A stretch of DNA of 30,279 nt from JACVRW01 sp035705985 (GCA_035705985.1 DASSVP010000199.1:1-30279), one strand, 5' to 3'; shown: positions 7,510 through 15,275, numbered from the stretch's first letter. Made by a program: numbers and translations. The notes: a model not told the origin generated them from the letters alone.

Positions 7510-8610
7510 TCAAAGCGCTGCGTCCTTCCATGCCGGGCCGATGGGACGTGGTCCTGACGGTCTTGCGCGGCGCTGAAGTTCAGACAGCTCCTCGCGTCGC
7601 GCGGGCGTTGCGGCGGGTACGAGCCCCTGTGGTCGCACCAGCATCACGATCACCAGAAGCGCGCCATAGATCCCGGAGCTGATGGCGGACAGGTCGAAGT
7701 CCAAGCCGATTTTGCGCGGAAGGTCGAACAGGACGTCCGGCAGCAGGTAGTTGTTGACCGCCGACAGCGCAACGGCCCCAACCACGACGCCCCAGATCGA
7801 TCCGAGGCCGCCCAGCACGATCATCGCCAGGATGAAGATCGAGAAGGAGAACTGGAACTGGGTGGGATTGACGAAGCCGAAGTACGAGGCGAAGTAGGCG
7901 CCCGCGACCCCCCCGAACGCGCCGCCCGTCCCGTATGCGAGAAGCTTGGTACGTACGATCGGGATCCCGGCGCACGCGGCGGCCGACTCGTCAGCCCGGA
8001 TCGCTACCCAGGCCCTCCCGATCCTGGAGTCGCGCAGGTTCACGGTCGCGAGCAGCGCCAATGCGGCGAGGGCGAGCGCAAACCAGTACCACGGGCGTAG
8101 GTCCAGCGCCTCGAAGCCTCCGATCAGCGGAAGGTCGATACGGTCAATCGGTCCGATCCCGATCGGGCCAGACGTCAACGTGCCGCCGAATATCTCGATA
8201 CCGCGCCCGTTCGCCACGATCTGCCCGGTGATCTCGCCGAAAGCGAGCGTGACGACCGCGATGTAGTCACCCCGCAACCGCAACGTCGGGACTCCGATGA
8301 AGGCGCCGACGAGCGCCGCGGTCGCGGCGGCCAGCCCGAGCACGAGCAGAAAGTTGAGATGGATGCCCCAGAAGCCCGACGCGAAGTAGGCGGCCGTGTA
8401 CGCGCCGATCGCGAAGAACGCCACGTAGCCGAAGTCGAGCAACCCGGCGAAGCCGACGATCAAGTTCAGCCCGAGCGCCATCACGACGTAGACGGCTGCC
8501 AGGACCATGTTGTGGAGCAGGGTGCCGCCCGCGCTGAGGAACAGCGGTGCTACCGCGGCGAGGCCGAGCACCGCCACCGCTGAAGGGCGCGCGCCGGCGA
8601 GAAGGCGCAT
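7510..8610 (-). CDS. livM: Branched-chain amino acid ABC transporter permease (LivM type)
   Basis: 366 residues from ATG 8610. It contains eight or more hydrophobic helices and the LivM/BPD_transp_2 landmarks: ALGLNLIVGFAGLLDFGYVAFFAIGAY-like packing in the first third (split here as ALGLNLIVGFAGLLDFG then YVAFFAIGAY), LRLRGDYIAVVTLAFGEI, the EAA-like loop VAIRADESAAACAGI that contacts the ATPase, and VLGGLGSIWGVVVGA near the end. LivM with LivH forms the membrane channel and needs LivG/LivF ATPases and a LivK/J binding protein. None of these is present beside it, so the remainder of the transporter must be elsewhere or the gene is a remnant. Its start overlaps the MarR stop (TGATG), so it is translationally coupled to that regulator. 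Substrate could be an amino acid, urea or another amide. Confidence 0.92.
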   Translation of the reverse strand: MRLLAGARPSAVAVLGLAAVAPLFLSAGGTLLHNMVLAAVYVVMALGLNLIVGFAGLLDFGYVAFFAIGAYTAAYFASGFWGIHLNFLLVLGLAAATAALVGAFIGVPTLRLRGDYIAVVTLAFGEITGQIVANGRGIEIFGGTLTSGPIGIGPIDRIDLPLIGGFEALDLRPWYWFALALAALALLATVNLRDSRIGRAWVAIRADESAAACAGIPIVRTKLLAYGTGGAFGGVAGAYFASYFGFVNPTQFQFSFSIFILAMIVLGGLGSIWGVVVGAVALSAVNNYLLPDVLFDLPRKIGLDFDLSAISSGIYGALLVIVMLVRPQGLVPAATPARREELSELQRRARPSGPRPIGPAWKDAAL

Positions 8611-9155
8611 CACGCGAGCGCTCTCCGCCGATCGGCGGCTCGCGTCACCGGGCAGAGCCCCTCGTAGTGCCCGCAGGTGTGTGCGTCGCAGAGCCGGCAC
8701 GTCTCCATCGCGGCACCCGTGTCGACTGTCGTCGCGTCGAGCAGCGCCGCGAGTAGCGCGTCGAGCTGGCGCAGAGCTCGGGAATCGAGCTCCGCAACGG
8801 CCGACAGCAGCACGCGCGAGCGGGCGTCGAGCGCCTGTTTGGCGAGTTCGCGACCCGCCGGCTCCAATCGCACCAGTGCACGGCGGCCGTCGGTGGGGTC
8901 CGGCTCGCGCCGCGCGAGGTCTGCCGCCTCGAGGCGGTCAACCACGCGCACGGCGCGGGAGTGCGACACGCGCATCGCGCGGGCCAGCACGTCGACCGAC
9001 CTTCCGTCGGCCCACTCGTACAGCGATACCAGCGCGGCCGGGACGCCGCCCGACATCCCCGTCGCCCCCTCCGTCGCGTCGCGGATCGCGTCGCTCAGCG
9101 TCAGTGCCGCCGCGCCGAGACGGTTGGCGACCGGCGAGATATATGCCTCGGGCAT
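8610..9155 (-). CDS. MarR-family regulator with Cys-rich C-terminal tail
   Basis: 181 residues from ATG 9155. A winged-helix region spans about residues 38-105: the LYEWADGRSVDVLARAMRVS and HSRAVRVVDRLEAADL segments form the HTH, and RREPDPTDGRRALVRLEPAG forms the MarR wing with its conserved DGR. The tail has C153, C156, C161, H163 and C168 (CRLCDAHTCGHYEGLCP), a spacing suited to binding zinc or iron or to thiol sensing. This would make it a redox- or metal-responsive repressor (inference). A 21-bp palindrome covers its own start codon, and TAGCAT lies six bases before the ATG, suggesting leaderless transcription under self-control. It is coupled to the LivM gene by TGATG. Confidence 0.88.
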   Translation of the reverse strand: MPEAYISPVANRLGAAALTLSDAIRDATEGATGMSGGVPAALVSLYEWADGRSVDVLARAMRVSHSRAVRVVDRLEAADLARREPDPTDGRRALVRLEPAGRELAKQALDARSRVLLSAVAELDSRALRQLDALLAALLDATTVDTGAAMETCRLCDAHTCGHYEGLCPVTRAADRRRALA

Positions 9156-9168
9156 GTATTTATGCTAG
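9139..9168 (-). promoter_or_regulatory. MarR-gene promoter and likely operator palindrome
   Basis: On the plus strand 9139-9159 reads half-site ATATATGCC, centre TCG, half-site GGCATGTAT; eight of nine half-site positions are symmetrical. This AT-rich block is conspicuous in a GC-rich region, has the usual size of MarR-dimer sites and overlaps the ATG of the MarR gene. Just upstream on the minus strand is TAGCAT, six bases before the ATG, acting as a plausible -10. Binding there would block the promoter. No clear -35 was found. Confidence 0.55.
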
Positions 9169-9237
9169 CGCGATCTCCGCCGGGGGTGCGCTCGGCGCTC
9201 CCCGGTCAACGGATACTTGCGGCGGCTTGGGCGCCGG

Positions 9238-9659
9238 CTAACGACTGAGTCCCGCAGCGCGAAGGGCGTCGGCAGGATCGCGGTAGCCGGCCACACGCAC
9301 GACCCTTCGGTCGCGCGCCGTCCAGACGCTCGGGAGGCGTTGGTCTACCGGGAGACCGCTCTCCCGGCCCCGTCCGCTCGCTCGGATGAACGCCACGACC
9401 TTGTCACCGGCATCGAGAAGTTCCTCGATCTCGAATTCAACGCGCTCAAACGCCTCGAACCATGTCAGCCAGGCCTCCCGAACCTCATCGAACCCGCGTC
9501 TGGTGCCCCAGTTGCGGAGTGTTATCCCCGCGGTCGGGCGACGCCGTCGAGGATGAGTGAAACACGATCGCGCTCCCGCTCAGGCGGCGACCCGGTTCAT
9601 GGTGCGGCCACCGGCTGAGGGCCCGCCGCCATTGCTCGGCCGGCACGTTCTCCCGTCAC
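9238..9659 (-). pseudogene. Decayed SnoaL/NTF2-like family gene
   Basis: The frame ending at TAG 9240-9238 encodes a typical SnoaL-like second half, including REAWLTWFEAFERVEFEIEE, LLDAGDKVVAFIRASGRG and VWTARDRRVVRVAGYRDPAD, ending in ALRAAGLSR. No ATG, GTG or TTG opens this frame before the conserved part, and TGA interrupts it near 9582. The missing first half appears degraded in another frame from about 9659 (a RENV...RRAL-like start after a GTG). At least one frameshift plus lost sequence is needed to explain it. Intact members are about 130-residue proteins of unknown substrate, frequent in Thermoleophilia. The conserved C-terminal half is clear; the N-terminal boundary is a guess. Confidence 0.6.
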
Positions 9660-9762
9660 GGACTCGACTTAGTGAGCGTCCACGGGAAGCGGGTTTGGGA
9701 ACCGGGGTGGTGAACAACCCGGGTCCGTTGCGCGTTGGCGCGAGTTCTGCTCTCCGGCTGAA

Positions 9763-9836
<74 letters not shown>

Positions 9837-9846
9837 CCGGTCCGAG

Positions 9847-9875
9847 AGGGTAGCGATCCCGGGGGCACCTGCGAA
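9847..9875 (-). promoter_or_regulatory. Probable promoter of tRNA-Arg
   Basis: On the minus strand TTCGCA (9875-9870) is followed after 17 bp by TACCCT (9852-9847), and the tRNA starts 10 bases further on. The tRNA-Ser(GCU) gene has the same layout (TTCGCC, 17 bp, TAGCAT, 10 bases), which supports the reading. It lies inside the 5' leader region of the divergent monooxygenase gene. Confidence 0.5.
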
Positions 9876-9888
9876 CCTCGGAGGGGCC

Positions 9889-10941
9889 ATGGAAATCGGC
9901 CTCTACACGTTCGCGGAACTCAGTCCCGATCCGGCAACCGGCCGCTCCATCAGCCCCGAGCAGCGCATGCGCGATCTGCTCGAGGAGATCGAGCTCGCGG
10001 AGCAGGTTGGGCTCGACGTGTTCGGCGTCGGGGAGCACCATCGGCCGGACTTCGTGGTCTCCTCGCCGGCGGTCGTGCTCGGCGCCGCCGCGGCTCGCAC
10101 CGAGCGCATCCGGCTCTCCAGCGCCGTCACCGTCCTCTCCTCCGACGACCCGGTCCGCGTCTTCCAGGACTTCGCGACGCTCGACCTCCTCTCGGGCGGC
10201 CGCGCGGAGATCATGGCCGGCCGCGGCTCGTTCATCGAGTCGTTCCCGCTGTTCGGCTACGACCTCGATGACTACGACGAGCTGTTCGCCGAGAAGCTCG
10301 AACTGCTGCTCCGCATCCGGGAGGAGGAGATCGTCAGCTGGCGGGGCGAGCACCGCCAACCGCTCGACGACGCCGGCGTCTACCCGCGCCCGGTGCAGGA
10401 CCCGCTGCCGGTCTGGCTGGCCGTGGGCGGCACTCCCAACTCCGCCGTTCGCGCCGCGTCCCTCGGCCTCCCGCTCGCGCTCGCCATCATCGGCGGCGCG
10501 CCGGAGCGCTTCGTGCCGCTCACCGACCTCTACCGCCGCGCCGCGCGCGAGGTCGGCCATCCCGTGCTCCCGCTCGGCATCAACTCGCACACCTACGTCG
10601 CCGACACCTCCCAGCAGGCGGCCGACGAGTTCTTCCCGGCGTACGCCGGCATGATGACCCGCATCGGCCGCGAGCGTGGCTGGGCTCCGATGACGCGCGC
10701 CCAGTTCGACCAGCTGCGCTCCCTGCGCGGGGCGCTCGTCGTGGGCAGCCCTGAAGAAATAACGGAGAAGATCCTCTTCCAGCACGAGCTGTTCGGACAC
10801 GACCGCTTCCTCGCCCAGATCAGCGTCGGCCATCTGCCGCACTCGCAGGCGATGCGCTCGATCGAGCTGCTCGGCACGGAGGTCGTGCCCGCGGTGCGCG
10901 CCGAGCTGGATCGCCGGAATTCGGCGAAACTGGCCGGGTGA
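9889..10941 (+). CDS. LLM-class flavin-dependent oxidoreductase (luciferase-like)
   Basis: 350 residues from ATG 9889 with a GGAGG site four bases upstream. The TIM-barrel luciferase-like features are present: GLDVFGVGEHHRPDF near residues 41-55, the LSSAVTVLSSDDPVRVFQDF strand near 95-115, LSGGRAEIMAGRGSFIESF near 119-137 and WLAVGGTPNSAVRAASLG near 177-194. The C-terminal GALVVGSPEEITEKI segment is typical of the YhbW/alkanal-monooxygenase-like group. Such enzymes use reduced FMN or coenzyme F420, and actinobacteria have both, so the cofactor is open. Its stop is shared with the GTG of the downstream MFS exporter (GTGA), so oxidation and export of one compound may be linked. Physiological substrate unknown. 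Confidence 0.93.
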   Translation: MEIGLYTFAELSPDPATGRSISPEQRMRDLLEEIELAEQVGLDVFGVGEHHRPDFVVSSPAVVLGAAAARTERIRLSSAVTVLSSDDPVRVFQDFATLDLLSGGRAEIMAGRGSFIESFPLFGYDLDDYDELFAEKLELLLRIREEEIVSWRGEHRQPLDDAGVYPRPVQDPLPVWLAVGGTPNSAVRAASLGLPLALAIIGGAPERFVPLTDLYRRAAREVGHPVLPLGINSHTYVADTSQQAADEFFPAYAGMMTRIGRERGWAPMTRAQFDQLRSLRGALVVGSPEEITEKILFQHELFGHDRFLAQISVGHLPHSQAMRSIELLGTEVVPAVRAELDRRNSAKLAG

Positions 10942-12152
10942 GCGAGCACTCGGGCGCGCAGCGTGACGTCCGCCTGATCGTCGGCGCCGTGGGCATCTCG
11001 GCGCTCGGCGACTTCCTGCTGTGGATCCCGCTCACGCTTCACCTCCAGGAGATGAGCGGCTCCGGCCTCGCGATCGCCGGCCTCTTCCTCGCGCTCTGGA
11101 CGCCGGTCGTCGTGCTCGCCCCCGTTGCCGGGCTGGTGGTCGACCGGCTCGAGGCGCGCGGCGTCCTGCTCGTGGCCTCGCTCGCACAGGCGGCCATCGC
11201 GGCCGCCCTCCTGCTCGCGCTCGACTCGGTGGCCGCGATCCTCGCGCTCGCCGCCCTCCTCGGCACCGGCTTCGCCTTCGCGCAGCCCGCCGAGTTCGCG
11301 CTCGTGCCCGTGGTCGCGGGCGGGCGGCGGCTCACCGAGGTGAACGGCCTCGTCGAGACCGCCCGCTACGCGGGCATGACCGCCGGCCCGCTGCTCGGCG
11401 GCGTGCTCGCCGGGCTCGGCGGAACCGACGTGGCGATGCTCGTGAACGCCGGCACGTTCGCCGTCGTGGCGCTCGCGGCGGTCGTGCTCCACGCCCGCCG
11501 CCACCCTCAGGCGGTGCCCGAGGGCACGGAGCACGAGCGGGCACGCGACGGCATCGCGTACCTCTTCCGCGACCGCACGCTCGCGATCGCGATGAGCGTC
11601 CTGTTCGCGACGCTCCTGTTCATGACCGCCTCCGTGACGGCGGAGGTGTTCTTCCTGAAGGAGGACCTCGAGGTCTCGGACGCGGTCTACGGCCTCGTGT
11701 TCGGCTGCTGGACGGTCGGGATGATCGTGGGCGCCCTGGTCGTGTCCCGTCGCGTGGCGGCGCACGCCCTCGCGCTGGGCGTCCTCATCGCCACGCTGAT
11801 CCAGGGCACCGGCCTCGGCCTGCCCACGGCCTGGCTCGTCGTGCCCTTCGCCGCCGCGATGTGGTTCTTCGGCGGCATCGGCCACGGGACGAAGAACACG
11901 CTCGCCCGCACGCTGATCCAGGAGCGCGTGCCGGACCGCCTGCACGGCCGCGCCTTCGCCGCCTACAACGCGATGCGAAACGGCGCCGAGCTGGTGGCGC
12001 TGGCCTGCGGCGGCCTGCTCGTCACCGTGCTCGGCGGCCGCGTGACGCTGGCATTGGCGGGCGGCATCTCGGTGGCGATCGCCCTCGTCGGCCTGGCGCT
12101 CTACCGGCGGCCGGCACCGGCGCCGACGCAGCCGGAGCCCGCCCACACTTGA
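10938..12152 (+). CDS. MFS transporter (EntS/MFS_3-like efflux permease)
   Basis: 404 residues from GTG 10938, overlapping the upstream stop as GTGA. It has about twelve hydrophobic helices and the motif-A-like loop between helices 2 and 3 (APVAGLVVDRLEARG, about residues 58-72). A second conserved loop, TGPLLGGVLAGLGG, sits near helix 5, and a central cytoplasmic loop at about 185-210 divides the two halves. ALVPVVAGGRRLTEVNGLVE is the characteristic loop of the MFS_3/enterobactin-exporter group. It probably exports a small molecule by proton antiport. The coupling to a flavin monooxygenase suggests a shared substrate or detoxification role (inference). Confidence 0.92.
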   Translation: MSEHSGAQRDVRLIVGAVGISALGDFLLWIPLTLHLQEMSGSGLAIAGLFLALWTPVVVLAPVAGLVVDRLEARGVLLVASLAQAAIAAALLLALDSVAAILALAALLGTGFAFAQPAEFALVPVVAGGRRLTEVNGLVETARYAGMTAGPLLGGVLAGLGGTDVAMLVNAGTFAVVALAAVVLHARRHPQAVPEGTEHERARDGIAYLFRDRTLAIAMSVLFATLLFMTASVTAEVFFLKEDLEVSDAVYGLVFGCWTVGMIVGALVVSRRVAAHALALGVLIATLIQGTGLGLPTAWLVVPFAAAMWFFGGIGHGTKNTLARTLIQERVPDRLHGRAFAAYNAMRNGAELVALACGGLLVTVLGGRVTLALAGGISVAIALVGLALYRRPAPAPTQPEPAHT

Positions 12153-12181
12153 CTTGCCGAGTGTGCCGCGAGAGGCTCGCG
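12144..12181 (+). terminator. Two small hairpins after the MFS gene
   Basis: CACACT at 12144-12149 pairs with AGTGTG at 12160-12165 across the MFS stop codon. A second perfect 6-bp stem (12167-12172 with 12176-12181, three-base loop) follows at once. There is no T-run, so termination is uncertain; they could also separate the two transcription units or shape the leader of the next gene. Confidence 0.3.
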
Positions 12182-12194
12182 CTCAGGATCCCTT

Positions 12195-13607
12195 ATGCGA
12201 TGCGCCTCGCACATGCGCGGCAGGCTCGCAACGCTCACCGTGGCGCTGTTGGTCCTGCTCGGCCTCGTCTCCGTCGCCGCGACCGCCGAGGGGACGCAGG
12301 GGGAGGCCTCGGCCGCACCGTACGGCCGGCTGATTCAGCCACGCGGACTGGACGCGTGCATCCACCGGACCGGCGTCAACCGCTGCACCCGCGGGCGCGC
12401 TGTGACGAGCCCCGAAGAGGTCGTCGTCAGCCCGGACGGCCGCCATGTCTACGTCGCCAGCCTCGGCAGTCATGCCGTGGCGGTCTTCAGACGGGACCGG
12501 AGGACCGGGCTGCTCGAACAGCTTTCGAGGCGGCGCGGATGCGTGCGCCAGGGACGGGGTGGCGGATGCGCTCCGGGCCGAGGGCTCGGCGCGCCGTCGG
12601 CGATCGACATCAGCCGGGACGGCCGCAACGTGTACGTGGCCGCCGCGGGCAGCGACGGGGTCAGCGTCTTCGCGCGCAACGCCCGCACCGGCGTGCTCAC
12701 CCAGCTGCCCGGCGAGCGCGGCTGCATCCAGGAGCGTCCCGGCGACGGCTGCGCCGTGGGGCGCGCGCTGAACGAGCCCACCAGCGTTGCGGTGAGCCCC
12801 GACGGCGCGCGTGTATACGCGACCGGCCGGCGCTTCCCCAGCGGCGTCGCGATCCTCACCCGGGCGCCTGACGGCAGCCTCAGCCAGGCGTCCGACAGCT
12901 CGGGCTGCGTGAGCCACCGCGGCGGCCTCGGCTGCCTGGCCGCGCGCGGAATCAGCGCTCCCGAGGAGGTCCTCGTGACGCCGGACAGCCGCCATGTGCT
13001 CGTCGCGGGCTCGCGGAGCAACGCCGTCGCCGTCCTCCACAGCGGTCCGGCCGGGCTCACGCAGGCGGACGGCGAGGCGGGCTGCATCTCGCTCGCCGGG
13101 CGCGAGGGCTGCGCGACCGGCAAGGTGCTCGCCGGCGCGGTCGATCTGGCGATCAGCCGGGACGGGCGGAGCGTGTACACGGCGTCCTCGATCGCCGACG
13201 GGATCGCGATCCTCAGGCGCGACCGGGTGACCGGCGCGCTCACTCAGGCGACGGGGCGACGCGGCTGCATCAGCCAGGACGGCGGCGGCGGGCGCTGCGT
13301 CCCCGGGCGCGGCCTCGACGAGGTCTGGAGCGTCGCCGTAAGCCCGGACGGGCGCAACGCCTACTCCGTCTCGTCGAAGGTGAACATGCTCAGCGCGATG
13401 GCCCGGAGCGATGCGAGCGGCCGGCTCAGGCAGCTGCCCGGGAGGTACGCGTGCTTCATCCGCGCCGGCGGGCTCGGCTGCCCGAACGGACGAGGGCTGA
13501 CGGTCGCGGTGTCGATCGTCGTGAGCCCGGACGGGCGGAACGTCTATGTCGCGTCCGAGGACTCCTACCTCGGCTCGGTGGCGGTCTTCAGAAGGCGCGT
13601 CCGGTGA
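12195..13607 (+). CDS. Secreted seven-bladed beta-propeller protein with paired cysteines
   Basis: 470 residues from ATG 12195 (AGGA six bases upstream; an in-frame ATG at 12213 is an alternative). An N-terminal signal peptide (hydrophobic core about residues 12-28) is followed by seven repeats of 50-60 residues. Each repeat has the propeller strand pattern VAVSPDGRNVYVA...AVAVFRRD, as in NHL/lactonase-like (YVTN) propellers. The loop of each repeat holds two cysteines about ten residues apart within a G-C...G-C-x-x-GR-x-L pattern, so there are seven likely disulfides. No enzymatic residues were recognised; the fold usually binds ligands or proteins at the surface. The stop overlaps the GTG of a secreted sulfatase (GTGA), implying joint production and perhaps joint action on an extracellular sulfated polymer (inference). 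Confidence 0.88.
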   Translation: MRCASHMRGRLATLTVALLVLLGLVSVAATAEGTQGEASAAPYGRLIQPRGLDACIHRTGVNRCTRGRAVTSPEEVVVSPDGRHVYVASLGSHAVAVFRRDRRTGLLEQLSRRRGCVRQGRGGGCAPGRGLGAPSAIDISRDGRNVYVAAAGSDGVSVFARNARTGVLTQLPGERGCIQERPGDGCAVGRALNEPTSVAVSPDGARVYATGRRFPSGVAILTRAPDGSLSQASDSSGCVSHRGGLGCLAARGISAPEEVLVTPDSRHVLVAGSRSNAVAVLHSGPAGLTQADGEAGCISLAGREGCATGKVLAGAVDLAISRDGRSVYTASSIADGIAILRRDRVTGALTQATGRRGCISQDGGGGRCVPGRGLDEVWSVAVSPDGRNAYSVSSKVNMLSAMARSDASGRLRQLPGRYACFIRAGGLGCPNGRGLTVAVSIVVSPDGRNVYVASEDSYLGSVAVFRRRVR

Positions 13608-15124
13608 GGCGGATCGCCGCGCTGGCAGCGGTCGCACTGCTGTCGCAGGCGGGCGCGGCGGCGGCGCAGGAGCCGACTCCCGGCGCTTCCGCGAGAGGAC
13701 CGAACGTCGTCGTGATCATGACCGACGACCAGCGCTACGACGACATGGCCGTGCTGCCCCGGACACGAAGGCTGATCGGGGAGGCGGGCGTGACCTTCAC
13801 GCGCGCGTTCGTGTCGTACCCGGTCTGCTGCCCCGCGCGCGCCACGTACCTCACCGGGCAGTACGCGCACAACCATCACGTGCTCTGCCTCTATCCGGAA
13901 TGCGGCGGTGGCTACGGCAAGCTGAACCAGAGGGAGTACCTCCCCGTGTGGCTCGAGCGAGCCGGCTACGCCACCGCCCACATCGGGAAGTTCCTCAACG
14001 GCTACGGCAGCGAGAGGGACACCCCGATGAAGCCGAACGGCTGGACGGACTGGTACGGGCTGATCGACCCGTTCACGTACCGCATGTGGGGTTACAAGAT
14101 CTTCGAGAACGATCACGTCGAGACCTACGGCGACGTGCGCCGGCGGGACGCGAGCATCTATCAGACCGATGTCCTGACCCGGAAGGCGGTCCGCTGGATC
14201 GAGCGCCGCTCACGCGACGACGCGCCCTTCTTCCTGTCGGTGGCCTACCTGGCGCCACACCACGAGTCAGGGAAGACGCAGGCGATCACCGGTCAGCTCG
14301 TGCGCCCAGCGCCCCGCCACCGCGGGACGTTCGCGAACCAGCCGGTGCCCAAGCCGCCGAGCTTCAACGAGACCGCCCTCGGCGACAAGCCGTGGTTCAT
14401 ACCGCGCTGGAACCGGCCCATCACCCCCCGGCGCGAGGCGGCGATCACCAAGCGCTTCCGTGAGCGGCGGGAGTCGTTGCTGGCGGTGGACGAAGGGGTG
14501 GAGAAGATCATCGACGAGCTGCGCGCCGGGGGCGAGCTCGACAACACGTACGTGATCTTCACCTCGGACCACGGCTTCATGCAGGGGGAGCATCGGATCC
14601 CGCAGGGAAAGATGGTGCCCTACGACCCGTCCACCCACGTTCCGCTCCTGGTCCGAGGGCCGGGGATTCCGCGCGGTCGGACGACGAGGGCGCTCGTGGG
14701 CGACGTGGACCTGGCGCCGACGATCCTCGACGCGGCGTCGGCCCGCGCTCGGCGAGTCCTCGACGGCAACTCGTACCTTCCCTTCGCCCGCAACGTGAGG
14801 CTCCGCCGGCTGCGGCCGTTGCTGCACACGACGGCGGGAAAGGGCGCCCGGAGGAAGACGAACACGCGCGAGGGAGGGACGCGCCGGACGCAGCCGCGCG
14901 TGCCCGCCTGGACCGCGCTGCGCACGACGCGCTGGCTCTACGTCGAGTACAAGGGCGGCCAGCGCGAGCTCTACAACATGAATCGCGACCCCTGGGAGCT
15001 CAACTCGCGGGCCGACGACCCGACCATCCGCCGCGAGCTGCGAACGCTGCGCCGCATCCTGGGCGACCTCCGCCGCTGCCGCGGCGCCTCGTGCTCGAGG
15101 ATCGCGGACCCGTCCGTGCGCTAG
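13604..15124 (+). CDS. Secreted sulfatase (N-acetylglucosamine-6-sulfatase-like)
   Basis: 506 residues from GTG 13604. The frame is open for 51 more codons upstream, but that part lies inside the propeller gene, and the GTG gives a proper signal peptide (MRRIAALAAVALL, cleavage near AAAA-QE). The sulfatase core begins NVVVIMTDDQRYDD, with metal-binding D41 and D42. Next is CCPAR at 75-79, the C-x-P-x-R motif whose first cysteine becomes formylglycine. GKFLNGYG and TSDHGFMQGEH (a metal-binding DH pair) follow, then VPLLVRGPGI. The order fits the GlcNAc-6-sulfatase/arylsulfatase family; the substrate is unproven. Maturation needs a formylglycine-generating enzyme encoded elsewhere. The Arg-rich C-terminus is unusually basic. 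Confidence 0.93.
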   Translation: MRRIAALAAVALLSQAGAAAAQEPTPGASARGPNVVVIMTDDQRYDDMAVLPRTRRLIGEAGVTFTRAFVSYPVCCPARATYLTGQYAHNHHVLCLYPECGGGYGKLNQREYLPVWLERAGYATAHIGKFLNGYGSERDTPMKPNGWTDWYGLIDPFTYRMWGYKIFENDHVETYGDVRRRDASIYQTDVLTRKAVRWIERRSRDDAPFFLSVAYLAPHHESGKTQAITGQLVRPAPRHRGTFANQPVPKPPSFNETALGDKPWFIPRWNRPITPRREAAITKRFRERRESLLAVDEGVEKIIDELRAGGELDNTYVIFTSDHGFMQGEHRIPQGKMVPYDPSTHVPLLVRGPGIPRGRTTRALVGDVDLAPTILDAASARARRVLDGNSYLPFARNVRLRRLRPLLHTTAGKGARRKTNTREGGTRRTQPRVPAWTALRTTRWLYVEYKGGQRELYNMNRDPWELNSRADDPTIRRELRTLRRILGDLRRCRGASCSRIADPSVR

Positions 15125-15147
15125 GCCGGCCGAGCGCGAGGCGGGAG

Positions 15148-15236
15148 CGGAGAGGGAGGGATTCGAACCCTCGATGGAGGTTTCCCCCCATACTCGCTTA
15201 GCAGGCGAGTGCCTTCAGCCACTCGGCCACCTCTCC
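15148..15236 (-). tRNA. tRNA-Ser (anticodon GCT)
   Basis: Minus-strand cloverleaf with acceptor GGAGAGG/CCTCTCC, anticodon stem CTCGC/GCGAG enclosing loop CTGCTAA (anticodon GCT), a long class-II variable arm and T-arm GGTTCGAATCC; discriminator G, no encoded CCA. Decodes AGC and AGU. A TTCGCC-17 bp-TAGCAT promoter lies at 15247-15275 inside the end of the alkyltransferase gene; the first three bases of TAGCAT are that gene's stop codon. Confidence 0.96.
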
Positions 15237-15246
15237 CGGGCAGTCG

Positions 15247-15275
15247 ATGCTAGAGCAGCCTGCCTTCCAGGCGAA
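15247..15275 (-). promoter_or_regulatory. Probable promoter of tRNA-Ser(GCU)
   Basis: Minus-strand TTCGCC (15275-15270), 17-bp spacer, TAGCAT (15252-15247), then 10 bases to the tRNA. The arrangement copies that before tRNA-Arg. The -10 box begins with the TAG stop of the upstream alkyltransferase gene, so the box is embedded in the coding end. Confidence 0.5.

Noticed and set aside
6776..7531. Upstream extension of the DHFR-like frame to 458 residues
   Set aside because: The extension crosses the divergent promoter and the GNAT-like gene, while GTG 6775 reproduces the family's normal first residues.
9160..9762. Attachment-site repeat or integrase remnant next to tRNA-Arg
   Set aside because: No direct repeat of the tRNA 3' end and no integrase-like frame were found nearby within the window.
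12149..12177. TTGACT near the end of the MFS gene as a -35 for the propeller gene
   Set aside because: At 17 bp downstream there is only GAGGCT, which is not a convincing -10.
12183..13637. 484-codon minus-strand frame opposite the propeller gene
   Set aside because: The plus frame has a signal peptide and seven regular repeats; the antisense pattern merely mirrors those repeats.
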